Source: Chloroflexota bacterium (GTDB lineage Bacteria > Chloroflexota > Anaerolineae > Fen-1058). Taken from it: a DNA stretch of 5,095 bases. Position numbers and translations under genes: made by a program. The stretch lies in contig JACRBO010000708.1 in assembly GCA_016219235.1 (NCBI GenBank), positions 1 to 5,095 on the forward strand, read 5' to 3'. Shown here one piece after another: positions 1-5,095 of this stretch (its first letter is position 1; each line of letters begins with the position of its first letter). Under the pieces are notes generated by a model. The model was not told the DNA's origin and did no database searches. It worked only from the letters and a program-made list of their open reading frames with translations.

Positions 1-117
1 GGATACCTTGCCGACCAGCGGCGCAGCGGTTCGTCACTTGGCTGCGACTGGTTCGACGCACTCGATCGTCGCCAGACCCCCGCTATCGGCTCACATCACC
101 GACTTTCCGAGACCACT
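1..117. other. Left-edge stretch with no supported gene
   Basis: This is the sequence downstream of the DUF58 stop codon. On the minus strand I find no start codon with a ribosome binding site that opens a convincing frame before the edge; one GTG-started frame (from about position 60) stays open to the edge but has no recognisable content. On the plus strand two frames are open from the edge and stop at about 121 and 135, so the C-terminus of a convergent gene is possible, but neither translation resembles a family I know. No hairpin with a T-run and no heptamer repeat is visible here, unlike in the other gaps of the window. Confidence 0.4.
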
Positions 118-1344
118 CTAACTTCCAATATCTAACTTCAATCCTTTCATCTCTGTCCAATTCTCGGTGATGACGAAGAGCGGTAGATCGATCGGGATGA
201 GGGAGCGATCGGGTTGGCGGCCGATCGCGATCAGGGCGACGGGATGCCCCTTGGCACGATAATCGAGCAATGTCGAAACGATCGCCGCATTGACGATAGG
301 CGTGATCGCGAAGACCGATGCGCCATAGGGCAAGCGCCGCGCTTCCAATCGCAGCAGATTTTCAAACGGCGTCAGCGGCGGATGCGTCAACTGTGCCAAC
401 GCTTCCAGCATTTGCACCGCCTGCTGCGCATGCCGCGAGGCGGGCAGCTGCACCGGTCGATCGGAGCCGCGCACCGCGCTATTACTGAATAGCCCCACCG
501 AGCGCTTCGACTCCAATCCGGCGTGCGCCAGCGAAGCCGCGACCACAATCGCCGTCTCCAGAAAATCGGGCACGACGCCTTCGTACAAATGATCGAGCGT
601 CTGCGTATTCAGAGCGATGATCCAGTGCGGAGCCGAACTGGGATCAAACACCTTGGTTTGCAGGTCGCCACGATGAGCCGTGGCCTTCCAGTGAATGAAA
701 CGCACGCTGTCGCCGGCCTGATAGCCGCGCGCGCCCGCCAGTCGTAAAGGATCGTCGATGACGTGGCGCGTGCTGCCAAAGTCGCCCAGTGGCCGCGCGG
801 GCGGCAGGCCCAACTGCTCCAGCGCCACAATTTTAGGATACACCAGCAGCGCCTGTGGCGCGTCGAATTCCTTGCGGCGCGTGCGAAAGCCGAACAGATC
901 GCCCGACGATACCAGTACCGGCCCCAGATCAAACACGCCGCGCCGTTCACTCTTGAGGTGATACCGGCGGCGCACCTTTTCATACCAGCGCAGGCTGTAC
1001 AGGTTCAACAGCGTGCGATGCTGCGGCACAGGCGAGTAGCCCCAATCGGCGCGCTGCAATTTCAACTCTAGCGGCAGCGTGTCTTCGGTCTTCAGCCACG
1101 TCAACGGTAGCGGCTTGGCGTTGGTCACTTCGATCCACAGATCAGTTTCTTCGTCGAAGAACAATCGATCCGTCGCAAAGCGCCGCGCATAACTGACACC
1201 CGACAGGCAATACCGCCCCCACAGCCACGACGTGCCCACGATGATTACCACGATCACGTCGAACAGGAAGAGCATGGGGTTGCGCACCATCACGCTGATC
1301 ACGAGGATGAGCAGGAGCAGGAGGCGAGTGAATTTGGTGGTCAT
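118..1344 (-). CDS. DUF58 family membrane protein, MoxR partner
   Basis: 408-residue protein of the DUF58 family. Two hydrophobic helices sit at the N-terminus (about residues 7-20 and 23-43) with an Arg between them, so the rest is probably one soluble domain held at the cytoplasmic membrane. The family signature is clear at about residues 200-234: DPLR, then RGYQAGDSVRFIHWKATA, then LQTKVFD. A von Willebrand A-like fold is expected after it, from W241. There the usual metal-site DxSxS reads N246-T-Q-T-L, so the metal site looks lost. The gene lies 59 bases downstream of moxR in the same direction, which is the usual arrangement; DUF58 proteins are presumed clients or partners of the ATPase in envelope-related processes, without a settled biochemical role. 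The ATG at 1344 is the first codon that keeps the whole first helix, but no Shine-Dalgarno precedes it (CTTCTC directly before ATG); an inverted repeat occupies that place, suggesting translation coupled to moxR. Length is normal for the family. Family assignment is secure; the cellular role is inference. Confidence 0.93.
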   Translation of the reverse strand: MTTKFTRLLLLLILVISVMVRNPMLFLFDVIVVIIVGTSWLWGRYCLSGVSYARRFATDRLFFDEETDLWIEVTNAKPLPLTWLKTEDTLPLELKLQRADWGYSPVPQHRTLLNLYSLRWYEKVRRRYHLKSERRGVFDLGPVLVSSGDLFGFRTRRKEFDAPQALLVYPKIVALEQLGLPPARPLGDFGSTRHVIDDPLRLAGARGYQAGDSVRFIHWKATAHRGDLQTKVFDPSSAPHWIIALNTQTLDHLYEGVVPDFLETAIVVAASLAHAGLESKRSVGLFSNSAVRGSDRPVQLPASRHAQQAVQMLEALAQLTHPPLTPFENLLRLEARRLPYGASVFAITPIVNAAIVSTLLDYRAKGHPVALIAIGRQPDRSLIPIDLPLFVITENWTEMKGLKLDIGS

Positions 1345-1350
1345 GAGAAG

Positions 1351-1406
1351 TAATGAGTAACGAGTAACGAGTACTGCGTAATTTACTCGTTACTCATTAC
1401 TCGTTA
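1351..1406. repeat. Inverted pair of heptamer arrays (23-bp hairpin)
   Basis: The left arm (1351-1373) reads TAATGAG TAACGAG TAACGAG TA. The right arm (1384-1406) is the complement type, TACTCGT TACTCAT TACTCGT TA. The arms pair at 21 of 23 positions, with one of the two exceptions a possible G-U pair in RNA, around a 10-base loop (1374-1383). The right arm includes the moxR stop codon (1404-1406). The left arm ends seven bases before the DUF58 ATG and covers the place where its ribosome binding site should be. No T-run follows on the minus strand, so it does not look like an intrinsic terminator. An effect on mRNA stability or on translational coupling is possible. Confidence 0.8.
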
Positions 1407-2366
1407 TGCTTTTGGCTCCGACCAACTTTCTTCCACCGGCACCGGCACTTGCTCGATGACGGCGTTCAGCACATCGGCGACGGCTTTGCCATGCAGACGC
1501 GAATGGCCGGACAGGATCAGGCGATGCGCCAGCGTGGGCACGACCAGCGGTTGAATATCGTCGGGCGTCACGAACGATCGACCGCGGATGGCCGCCAGGG
1601 CTTGCGCCGTGCGGCACAACGCCAGCGATCCGCGCGGGCTGGCGCCCAATGTCAGTGCCGCGTTATCGCGCGTGGCGCGCACCAAACCCAGCACATACGT
1701 CTCGATGGCGGGGCTGACGTACACGCTGCGACAGGCCGCACTCAAGGCGACGATGTCCTCGCCGGACACGACAGGCTTCGTTTCATCCAACGGATCGACT
1801 TCGCGGAAGCGGCGCAGCACCTCTCGCTCTTCGTCGGGGCCGGGATAACCGATCGAGAGGCGCAGCAGGAACCGATCGAGCTGCGCTTCCGGCAGCGGAT
1901 ACGTCCCTTCCAACTCGATCGGGTTTTGCGTGGCGATCACGAGGAAGGGGCGCGGACTCGATCGGGTGACGCCGTCGACCGTGACCTGGCGCTCCTCCAT
2001 CGCTTCCAGCAGCGCCGATTGGGTGCGCGGCCCCGCCCGATTGATCTCGTCGGCCAACACGATCGACGACATAATAGGCCCGGCGCGAAATTCAAATTCG
2101 CCCGTCTTCTGGTTGAAGACGTTGACGCCGGTGATGTCGCTGGGGAGCAAATCGGGCGTGAACTGTACGCGCTGAAACGAGCAGCCCAGCGATTTAGCCA
2201 GCGCTTTGGCCAGCAGGGTCTTGCCCAGACCGGGCACATCTTCGATCAGCACATGCCCCGGCGACAACAGCGCCACGATCAACAACTCCACGACGGACGA
2301 CTTGCCGACGATGACTTGCTCGATATTAGCCTGAATGGCGCGAGCGGCGGTTTGGATGTTGGTCAT
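1404..2366 (-). CDS. moxR: MoxR family AAA+ ATPase
   Basis: 320-residue cytoplasmic ATPase of the MoxR group of AAA+ proteins, at the usual family length. Motifs in order: Walker A EDVPGLGKT (42-50), the family segment QFTPDLLPSDITG (68-80), Walker B SIVLADEIN (101-109, with D106 and E107), sensor 1 in ATQNPIELEGTYPLPEAQ (Asn148), LDRF with the likely arginine finger R165, and sensor 2 GASPRGSL (R245), followed by the C-terminal helical lid. All catalytic residues are present. MoxR proteins use ATP hydrolysis as chaperones or remodellers, commonly with DUF58 or von Willebrand A proteins encoded next door; here the DUF58 gene follows directly, so joint action is likely. The ATG at 2366 fits the family N-terminus, but no Shine-Dalgarno precedes it; the upstream 56 bases are a heptamer repeat. 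A promoter at 2570-2542 with a long leader likely drives moxR and DUF58 together. The symbol names the family, not an orthologue with proven function. Confidence 0.96.
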   Translation of the reverse strand: MTNIQTAARAIQANIEQVIVGKSSVVELLIVALLSPGHVLIEDVPGLGKTLLAKALAKSLGCSFQRVQFTPDLLPSDITGVNVFNQKTGEFEFRAGPIMSSIVLADEINRAGPRTQSALLEAMEERQVTVDGVTRSSPRPFLVIATQNPIELEGTYPLPEAQLDRFLLRLSIGYPGPDEEREVLRRFREVDPLDETKPVVSGEDIVALSAACRSVYVSPAIETYVLGLVRATRDNAALTLGASPRGSLALCRTAQALAAIRGRSFVTPDDIQPLVVPTLAHRLILSGHSRLHGKAVADVLNAVIEQVPVPVEESWSEPKA

Positions 2367-2422
2367 AATTAGAAGTTGGAGGTTGGAGATTGGTAATCGG
2401 TAACTGGCAATTGGATGTTGGG
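2367..2422. repeat. Degenerate RATTGGA heptamer array
   Basis: Eight consecutive seven-base units on the plus strand: AATTAGA, AGTTGGA, GGTTGGA, GATTGGT, AATCGGT, AACTGGC, AATTGGA, TGTTGGG. The consensus is about RATTGGA. The array touches the moxR start codon directly and so takes the place of its ribosome binding site; on the coding strand it reads as CCAAY-rich sequence. A period of seven is not a codon multiple, so this is not coding. It is a different unit from the TAAYGAG arrays in the other gaps. It resembles the short tandem heptamers known from cyanobacteria and, in my recollection, from Chloroflexota gaps. Confidence 0.7.
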
Positions 2423-2476
2423 CTGATGAACAAGATTACGCGGAGAGGGGGCGAATGGTTCAAATACCGCGTTTGT

Positions 2477-2515
2477 TTATTTTCGCCTGGGAGGTCCACT
2501 AGGTTCGGCCATCAT
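2477..2515 (-). CDS. Possible 12-codon leader ORF upstream of moxR
   Basis: A very short frame reading MMAEPSGPPRRK, then TAA, in the moxR leader. It starts about 20 bases after the predicted transcription start and has one of the two best Shine-Dalgarno sequences in the window (GAGGTGA at 2523-2517). The second of its two ATGs, at 2512, has the better spacing: seven bases after GAGG. The frame ends 110 bases before moxR, so it cannot couple by overlap. It could be a regulatory leader peptide, a ribosome entry point left from a lost gene, or chance. No similarity can be judged at this length. Confidence 0.25.
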   Translation of the reverse strand: MMAEPSGPPRRK

Positions 2516-2516
2516 G

Positions 2517-2523
2517 TCACCTC
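2517..2523 (-). promoter_or_regulatory. Strong Shine-Dalgarno in the moxR leader
   Basis: GAGGTGA on the minus strand is a seven-base match to the anti-Shine-Dalgarno complement. It serves the 12-codon frame starting at 2515 or 2512. The large genes moxR and DUF58 have no comparable site, which makes its position here notable. Confidence 0.45.
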
Positions 2524-2541
2524 GCGTCGAATCTTGGCGTA

Positions 2542-2570
2542 AGTGTAGCGGGATTGAACAGAGGGGTCAA
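2542..2570 (-). promoter_or_regulatory. Sigma70-type promoter for moxR-DUF58
   Basis: On the minus strand the -35 element is TTGACC (2570-2565, five of six consensus bases) and the -10 element is TACACT (2547-2542, four of six). They are separated by exactly 17 bases. The predicted start is near 2535, giving a leader of about 170 nt before moxR. It lies directly after the terminator of the preceding unit, as expected for a unit boundary. This rests on motif and position only; the host sigma consensus is unknown. Confidence 0.6.
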
Positions 2571-2572
2571 TT

Positions 2573-2607
2573 CACACAAAAGACGAGTGAAGTTATCCTC
2601 ACTCGTC
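2573..2607 (-). terminator. Intrinsic terminator of the oxidoreductase/membrane protein unit
   Basis: Read on the minus strand, GACGAGTGA (2607-2599) pairs perfectly with TCACTCGTC (2590-2582) around an 8-base loop. It is followed at once by TTTTGTGTG (2581-2573). The nine-pair stem has five G-C pairs. It begins 36 bases after the stop codon of the 348-residue membrane protein. The T-run is short, so efficiency may be modest. The stem is built from the same GAGT-type repeat that fills this gap. Confidence 0.65.
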
Positions 2608-2643
2608 ACTGCTCGTTACGCATTACGTTTTACGCATTAGAAC
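2599..2643. repeat. Degenerate TAAYGAG-family heptamer array
   Basis: Six seven-base units fill the sequence between the terminator and the stop codon of the membrane protein: TCACTCG, TCACTGC, TCGTTAC, GCATTAC, GTTTTAC, GCATTAG. The following AACTCAC (2641-2647) continues the phase into the stop region. They are diverged copies of the CTCRTTA unit seen at 1384-1406 and 3729-3763. The first unit also forms part of the terminator stem. Confidence 0.65.
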
Positions 2644-3690
2644 TCACATCAACGGCGCATCCCCGCTGCCCACCGAGAAGCCCATCTGCCGCAGCAGGCT
2701 CATGAACTGCGCCTGCGCCCCGGCCTGATTGAAGGCGACAATCGCTGTCTGCGACCTCGCGCTCTCGTCATTGTAGCGGAAGCGCACCGCCCACTTGTCG
2801 CGCCAGCCATAGACCTTGCCCGGCTCGATGTCGATCACGCTGCCGGAATCGATCAGCAATCCCCAGTCGGTTTGCCGCTCGCTCACCTTGATACCATAGG
2901 TGCGATAGGTCATGACGTGATGGATGTACAACATCAATTGACGGCCTTCCAGCGGAATCAGATTCGTGACAGCGTTGGTGAAACTGCGGCGGCCTTTGCC
3001 AAAGACAAACGACGGCTCTATGCTGCTCAACTTCTTGAAGCGCCCGGTGGCCCACGCGGATCGATCGGTCGTGGCCGCCGTTGCGGCATCGGAATCAATC
3101 GGTCTGGGGCCAAAGACCGTCGTGGGGAAGAGGAACGTCGCCACGCACACCAACGAGAGTACGCCCAGGCCGATCACGGTCACCAGACTGCCGCTCGCGC
3201 TCGGCGGCGTTTCGCCATCGCCCACGTACACGCCCGAGGTCGTGATCAAGTCCGCTTTCTGAATGGCCGGCAGATCGGATTCGATCAGATCGCGCAATTT
3301 CGTTTCGGGTGTATGCGTCAAGCCACTGATCGTGACTGCTTCTTCCTGCTCGATGATGGGCAGGGACTGTGAGGCTTTGACCAGAATCATGTTGCCGGTG
3401 TCGGTGTCGACGACGAAGAAGAACTCGCCCGTCGTCTTGCCGTCCTCAGTCTCTTCGTAGGCCGCCGGGTACAGCGCCAGGCCCGAAAACGTCACGTAGC
3501 GATCTCGCCCAATCTCATTGCCGGCCAGTTGCCCGATCTGCACGGCCTGTGGTTGAGTGGGATTGCTCGATGCCAGAGTGTAATTGCTGATCGCCCCGAT
3601 CAAGAAGATCACGGCAAACAACAGCACCAACGCGGCCAACGCCTTCAAACTACCCAGTCGCCCTTTCCACCGCATCGCACCTTCATTCAT
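2644..3690 (-). CDS. Uncharacterised two-helix membrane protein
   Basis: 348-residue protein that I do not recognise. Helices are predicted at about residues 17-37 and 169-189. A basic N-terminus (RWKGRLGSLK) puts the start inside, so residues 38-168 should be outside the membrane and 190-348 inside. The outer segment is rich in short alternating strands (YVTFSGLALY, FFFVVDTDTGNMILVKAS, EAVTISGL), which resembles an OB-fold-like beta barrel. The inner C-terminal part (LLIDSGSVIDIEPGKVYG, AVRFRY, TAIVAF, then the helix AQAQFMSLLRQMGF) looks like a small beta sandwich capped by a helix, as in PH-like domains. Both fold ideas are inference from pattern. I chose the ATG at 3690 because GGGAGG ends five bases before it; a GTG 15 bases upstream overlaps that site. 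The gene lies 76 bases downstream of the oxidoreductase in the same direction and is probably co-transcribed, with a terminator after it. The link to either neighbour is unknown. Confidence 0.85.
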   Translation of the reverse strand: MNEGAMRWKGRLGSLKALAALVLLFAVIFLIGAISNYTLASSNPTQPQAVQIGQLAGNEIGRDRYVTFSGLALYPAAYEETEDGKTTGEFFFVVDTDTGNMILVKASQSLPIIEQEEAVTISGLTHTPETKLRDLIESDLPAIQKADLITTSGVYVGDGETPPSASGSLVTVIGLGVLSLVCVATFLFPTTVFGPRPIDSDAATAATTDRSAWATGRFKKLSSIEPSFVFGKGRRSFTNAVTNLIPLEGRQLMLYIHHVMTYRTYGIKVSERQTDWGLLIDSGSVIDIEPGKVYGWRDKWAVRFRYNDESARSQTAIVAFNQAGAQAQFMSLLRQMGFSVGSGDAPLM

Positions 3691-3695
3691 GTCTG

Positions 3696-3703
3696 CCTCC
3701 CTC
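3696..3703 (-). promoter_or_regulatory. Ribosome binding site of the 348-residue protein
   Basis: GAGGGAGG on the minus strand, with a five-base spacer (CAGAC) before the ATG at 3690. It decides the start: the upstream in-frame GTG at 3705 would sit on top of this site and has none of its own. It also shows that the host uses Shine-Dalgarno sites, in contrast to the moxR and DUF58 starts. Confidence 0.8.
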
Positions 3704-3763
3704 ACTCGTCGCTCATCACTTCACGCACCACTGATTACGCATTACTTGTTACTCATTACTCGT
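3701..3763. repeat. TAAYGAG-family heptamer array between the first two genes
   Basis: Nine units in phase: CTCACTC, GTCGCTC, ATCACTT, CACGCAC, CACTGAT, TACGCAT, TACTTGT, TACTCAT, TACTCGT. They are clean at the oxidoreductase end and increasingly diverged toward the membrane protein gene. The array fills nearly the whole gap from the oxidoreductase stop to the ribosome binding site. All units have one orientation, so no hairpin forms and no terminator is visible here, which fits read-through into the next gene. Confidence 0.75.
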
Positions 3764-3766
3764 TCG

Positions 3767-5095
3767 CTACAGCGTCTCCGCCACCACTTCCGCCACATCC
3801 TTCACCTGCATCTCGCTCTTCGCCGCCTTGGCCGCATCCGTCATCATCGTCAGGCAGAACGGGCAGCCCACGGCGAGGGTGTCTTTACCGGTCGCCAGCG
3901 CCTCGCGGAAGCGATTCTCATTGACGCGATCGGTACCGTGCTCTTCTTCCTTCCACATCTGCGCCCCGCCCGCCCCGCAGCAGAATGAATTGTTGCGATT
4001 GCGCGGCAGTTCGCTGATGGCCACTCCGGCGTGCTGTAAAGCCTCGCGCGGCGCACCATAAACCTGATTGTGCCGTCCCAGATAACACGGGTCGTGATAG
4101 GTCGCATCGGCGCGCACCGCCTCATAGCGCTTGAGTTTGCCTTCGGCGTACAGTTCCTCAATGAACTGCGTGTGATGGATCACGGTGTAGTTGCCGCCAA
4201 ACGCCGGATACTCGTTCTTCAGCGTGTGCAGGCAGTGCGGACACGTGGTCACGATACGTTGCGGCGCGACTTCATTCAACATCTCGACGTTGCCGGTTGC
4301 CAGTTCAAAGAATAGCGCTTCGTTGCCGGCCCGACGCGCCGAGTCGCCCGTGCAGCGCTCCATCTTGCCCAGCACCGCGTAGTTGACGTTGGCCGCATTG
4401 AGCACCTTCGCAAAGGCTTGCGCCGTCTTCTGCGCGCGGGCATCGGTGGCGGGCGCGCAGCCCACCCACCACAAAATATCCGGCTCAGGATTCTGCTCGA
4501 TCGTGGGCACGTTGTAGCCTTTGGCCCAATCGAGCCGCGATTCCGGCGCGATGTTCCACGGATTGCCCGTGCGTTCCATCCCGCGGAACGCGCCCTGCAA
4601 CTGCGAGGGGAACGTATTGTCCATCAACACCAGGTTGCGGCGAATATCAAGGATATCGCGCATCGGTTCGTTGTTGACGGGGCACACCTCGACGCATGCG
4701 CCGCAGGTCGTGCACGCCCACACCGCCTCCGGGCTGATGGCAAACTCGATCAGCGGCGTGGTCGATTCGCGGCCTAGCGCCAGCGCCCGCCCCTCTTGAT
4801 TGATCTGATAGCGTTTGTTGATCTCTAATGCCGACGGCGACAGCACTTTGCCGGTAGCATTCGCCGGACAGGCATCCTGACAGCGATTGCACATGATGCA
4901 CGCATAGGCGTCCAGCAGCGCCGCTTTGGGCAGCTGCTCCAATTTGGCCGCGCCGAACTGCGTGATGGTCTCGTCCTCAAAATTGATCTTGTCGAGTTCG
5001 CCCATCGATCGGCGCGCGGGCTTGAGCATGAAGTTCAGCGGCGACATCGCCAGATGGATGTGCTTGGAATACAGGAAGTACGGCACGAACAACAA
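3767..5095 (-). CDS. Membrane-linked Fe-S oxidoreductase, HdrD/GlcF-like (5' end missing)
   Basis: The C-terminal 442 residues of a larger protein; the frame is open at the right edge and the first visible codon is an internal TTG (Leu). The first visible residues (LFVPYFLYSKHIHLAMSPLNF) match the end of a NarI-like heme-binding membrane domain, as in fused heterodisulfide reductase-related proteins. Two ferredoxin-type 4Fe-4S motifs follow, counting from the edge: C66-C69-C72-C76 and C128-C131-C134-C138. Then come two cysteine-rich CCG domains: C213, C248 (ERCTGD), C285-x2-C288; and C337, C372-C373 (FCCGAGG), C411-x2-C414. The first CCG domain has a single Cys where the classic motif has two, a common variant in this group. 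Such proteins move electrons between the quinone pool and a soluble partner, often electron-transfer flavoprotein or a dehydrogenase; the partner here is outside the window. It ends in TAG at 3769-3767, 76 bases before the next gene. The Fe-S assignment is firm; donor and acceptor are unknown. Confidence 0.94.
   Translation of the reverse strand: MLFVPYFLYSKHIHLAMSPLNFMLKPARRSMGELDKINFEDETITQFGAAKLEQLPKAALLDAYACIMCNRCQDACPANATGKVLSPSALEINKRYQINQEGRALALGRESTTPLIEFAISPEAVWACTTCGACVEVCPVNNEPMRDILDIRRNLVLMDNTFPSQLQGAFRGMERTGNPWNIAPESRLDWAKGYNVPTIEQNPEPDILWWVGCAPATDARAQKTAQAFAKVLNAANVNYAVLGKMERCTGDSARRAGNEALFFELATGNVEMLNEVAPQRIVTTCPHCLHTLKNEYPAFGGNYTVIHHTQFIEELYAEGKLKRYEAVRADATYHDPCYLGRHNQVYGAPREALQHAGVAISELPRNRNNSFCCGAGGAQMWKEEEHGTDRVNENRFREALATGKDTLAVGCPFCLTMMTDAAKAAKSEMQVKDVAEVVAETL

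Noticed and set aside
1351..1406. Intrinsic terminator between moxR and DUF58
   Set aside because: The stem is long but AT-rich and is followed by CTTCTC and a start codon, with no T-run on the minus strand.
1449..2372. Long open frame of 307 codons on the plus strand opposite moxR
   Set aside because: Its product is rich in Arg, Gln, His and Asp with no recognisable motif, and it lies exactly opposite a gene with every AAA+ motif intact. It is a composition shadow.
2514..2705. Plus-strand 63-codon frame in the moxR leader region
   Set aside because: No ribosome site, crosses the terminator and repeat array, and overlaps the 3' end of a supported gene on the other strand.
2872..3372. Plus-strand frame of 166 codons inside the 348-residue membrane protein gene
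   Set aside because: Arg/Gln/His-rich shadow without a ribosome binding site; the minus-strand frame has clear helices, start signal and terminator.
3691..3705. GTG at 3705 as start of the membrane protein
   Set aside because: It adds only five codons that coincide with the GGGAGG ribosome site serving the ATG at 3690.
3701..3763. CRISPR-like array
   Set aside because: Units are seven bases, degenerate and without spacers; no cas gene is present.
3529..3988. Two overlapping plus-strand frames across the 3691-3766 gap
   Set aside because: They run through the heptamer repeats and give low-complexity Ser/Pro/His-rich products; no ribosome site or family signal.
5093..5095. TTG at the right edge as start of the oxidoreductase
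   Set aside because: It falls inside the last part of a membrane domain; the family continues well upstream, so this is an internal Leu codon.

Overview
The window is a 5.1 kb stretch of moderately GC-rich bacterial chromosome. All four convincing protein genes lie on the minus strand, so transcription runs from the right edge to the left. In that order they are: the C-terminal part of a membrane-anchored HdrD/GlcF-like iron-sulfur oxidoreductase (3767-5095, cut by the edge); an uncharacterised two-helix membrane protein (2644-3690); a MoxR-type AAA+ ATPase (1404-2366); and a DUF58 membrane protein (118-1344). Positions 1-117 hold no supportable minus-strand gene. The organism is not certain. 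Heptamer arrays filling the gaps, abundant CGATCG and a large membrane-bound Fe-S oxidoreductase fit Chloroflexota (Anaerolineae-like or Roseiflexus-like) best. Cyanobacteria, which also have short tandem heptamers and a CGATCG-containing genomic repeat, are the main alternative. This placement is inference only.

The window splits into two transcription units. The right-hand unit holds the oxidoreductase and the 348-residue membrane protein and ends in a stem-loop plus T-run at 2607-2573. A good sigma70-type promoter (TTGACC, 17 nt, TACACT) starts two bases further on and would drive moxR-DUF58 from a start near 2535. Its roughly 170-nt leader carries a strong Shine-Dalgarno followed by a 12-codon open frame, then a heptamer array that runs up to the moxR ATG. 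MoxR and DUF58 proteins are a widespread pair: the ATPase is thought to act as a chaperone or remodeller for envelope or von Willebrand-type proteins. The pair here is intact, but the often associated transglutaminase gene is not seen directly downstream.

The most unusual signal is in the gaps, not the genes. Every gap between the genes contains degenerate period-7 repeats of two families: TAAYGAG or its complement in three places, and RATTGGA in one. In the moxR-DUF58 gap two TAAYGAG arrays face each other and form a 23-bp imperfect inverted repeat. It overlaps the moxR stop codon and ends seven bases before the DUF58 start codon, which has no Shine-Dalgarno. I see no CRISPR array, tRNA, rRNA, insertion sequence or clear new defence or biosynthetic system.
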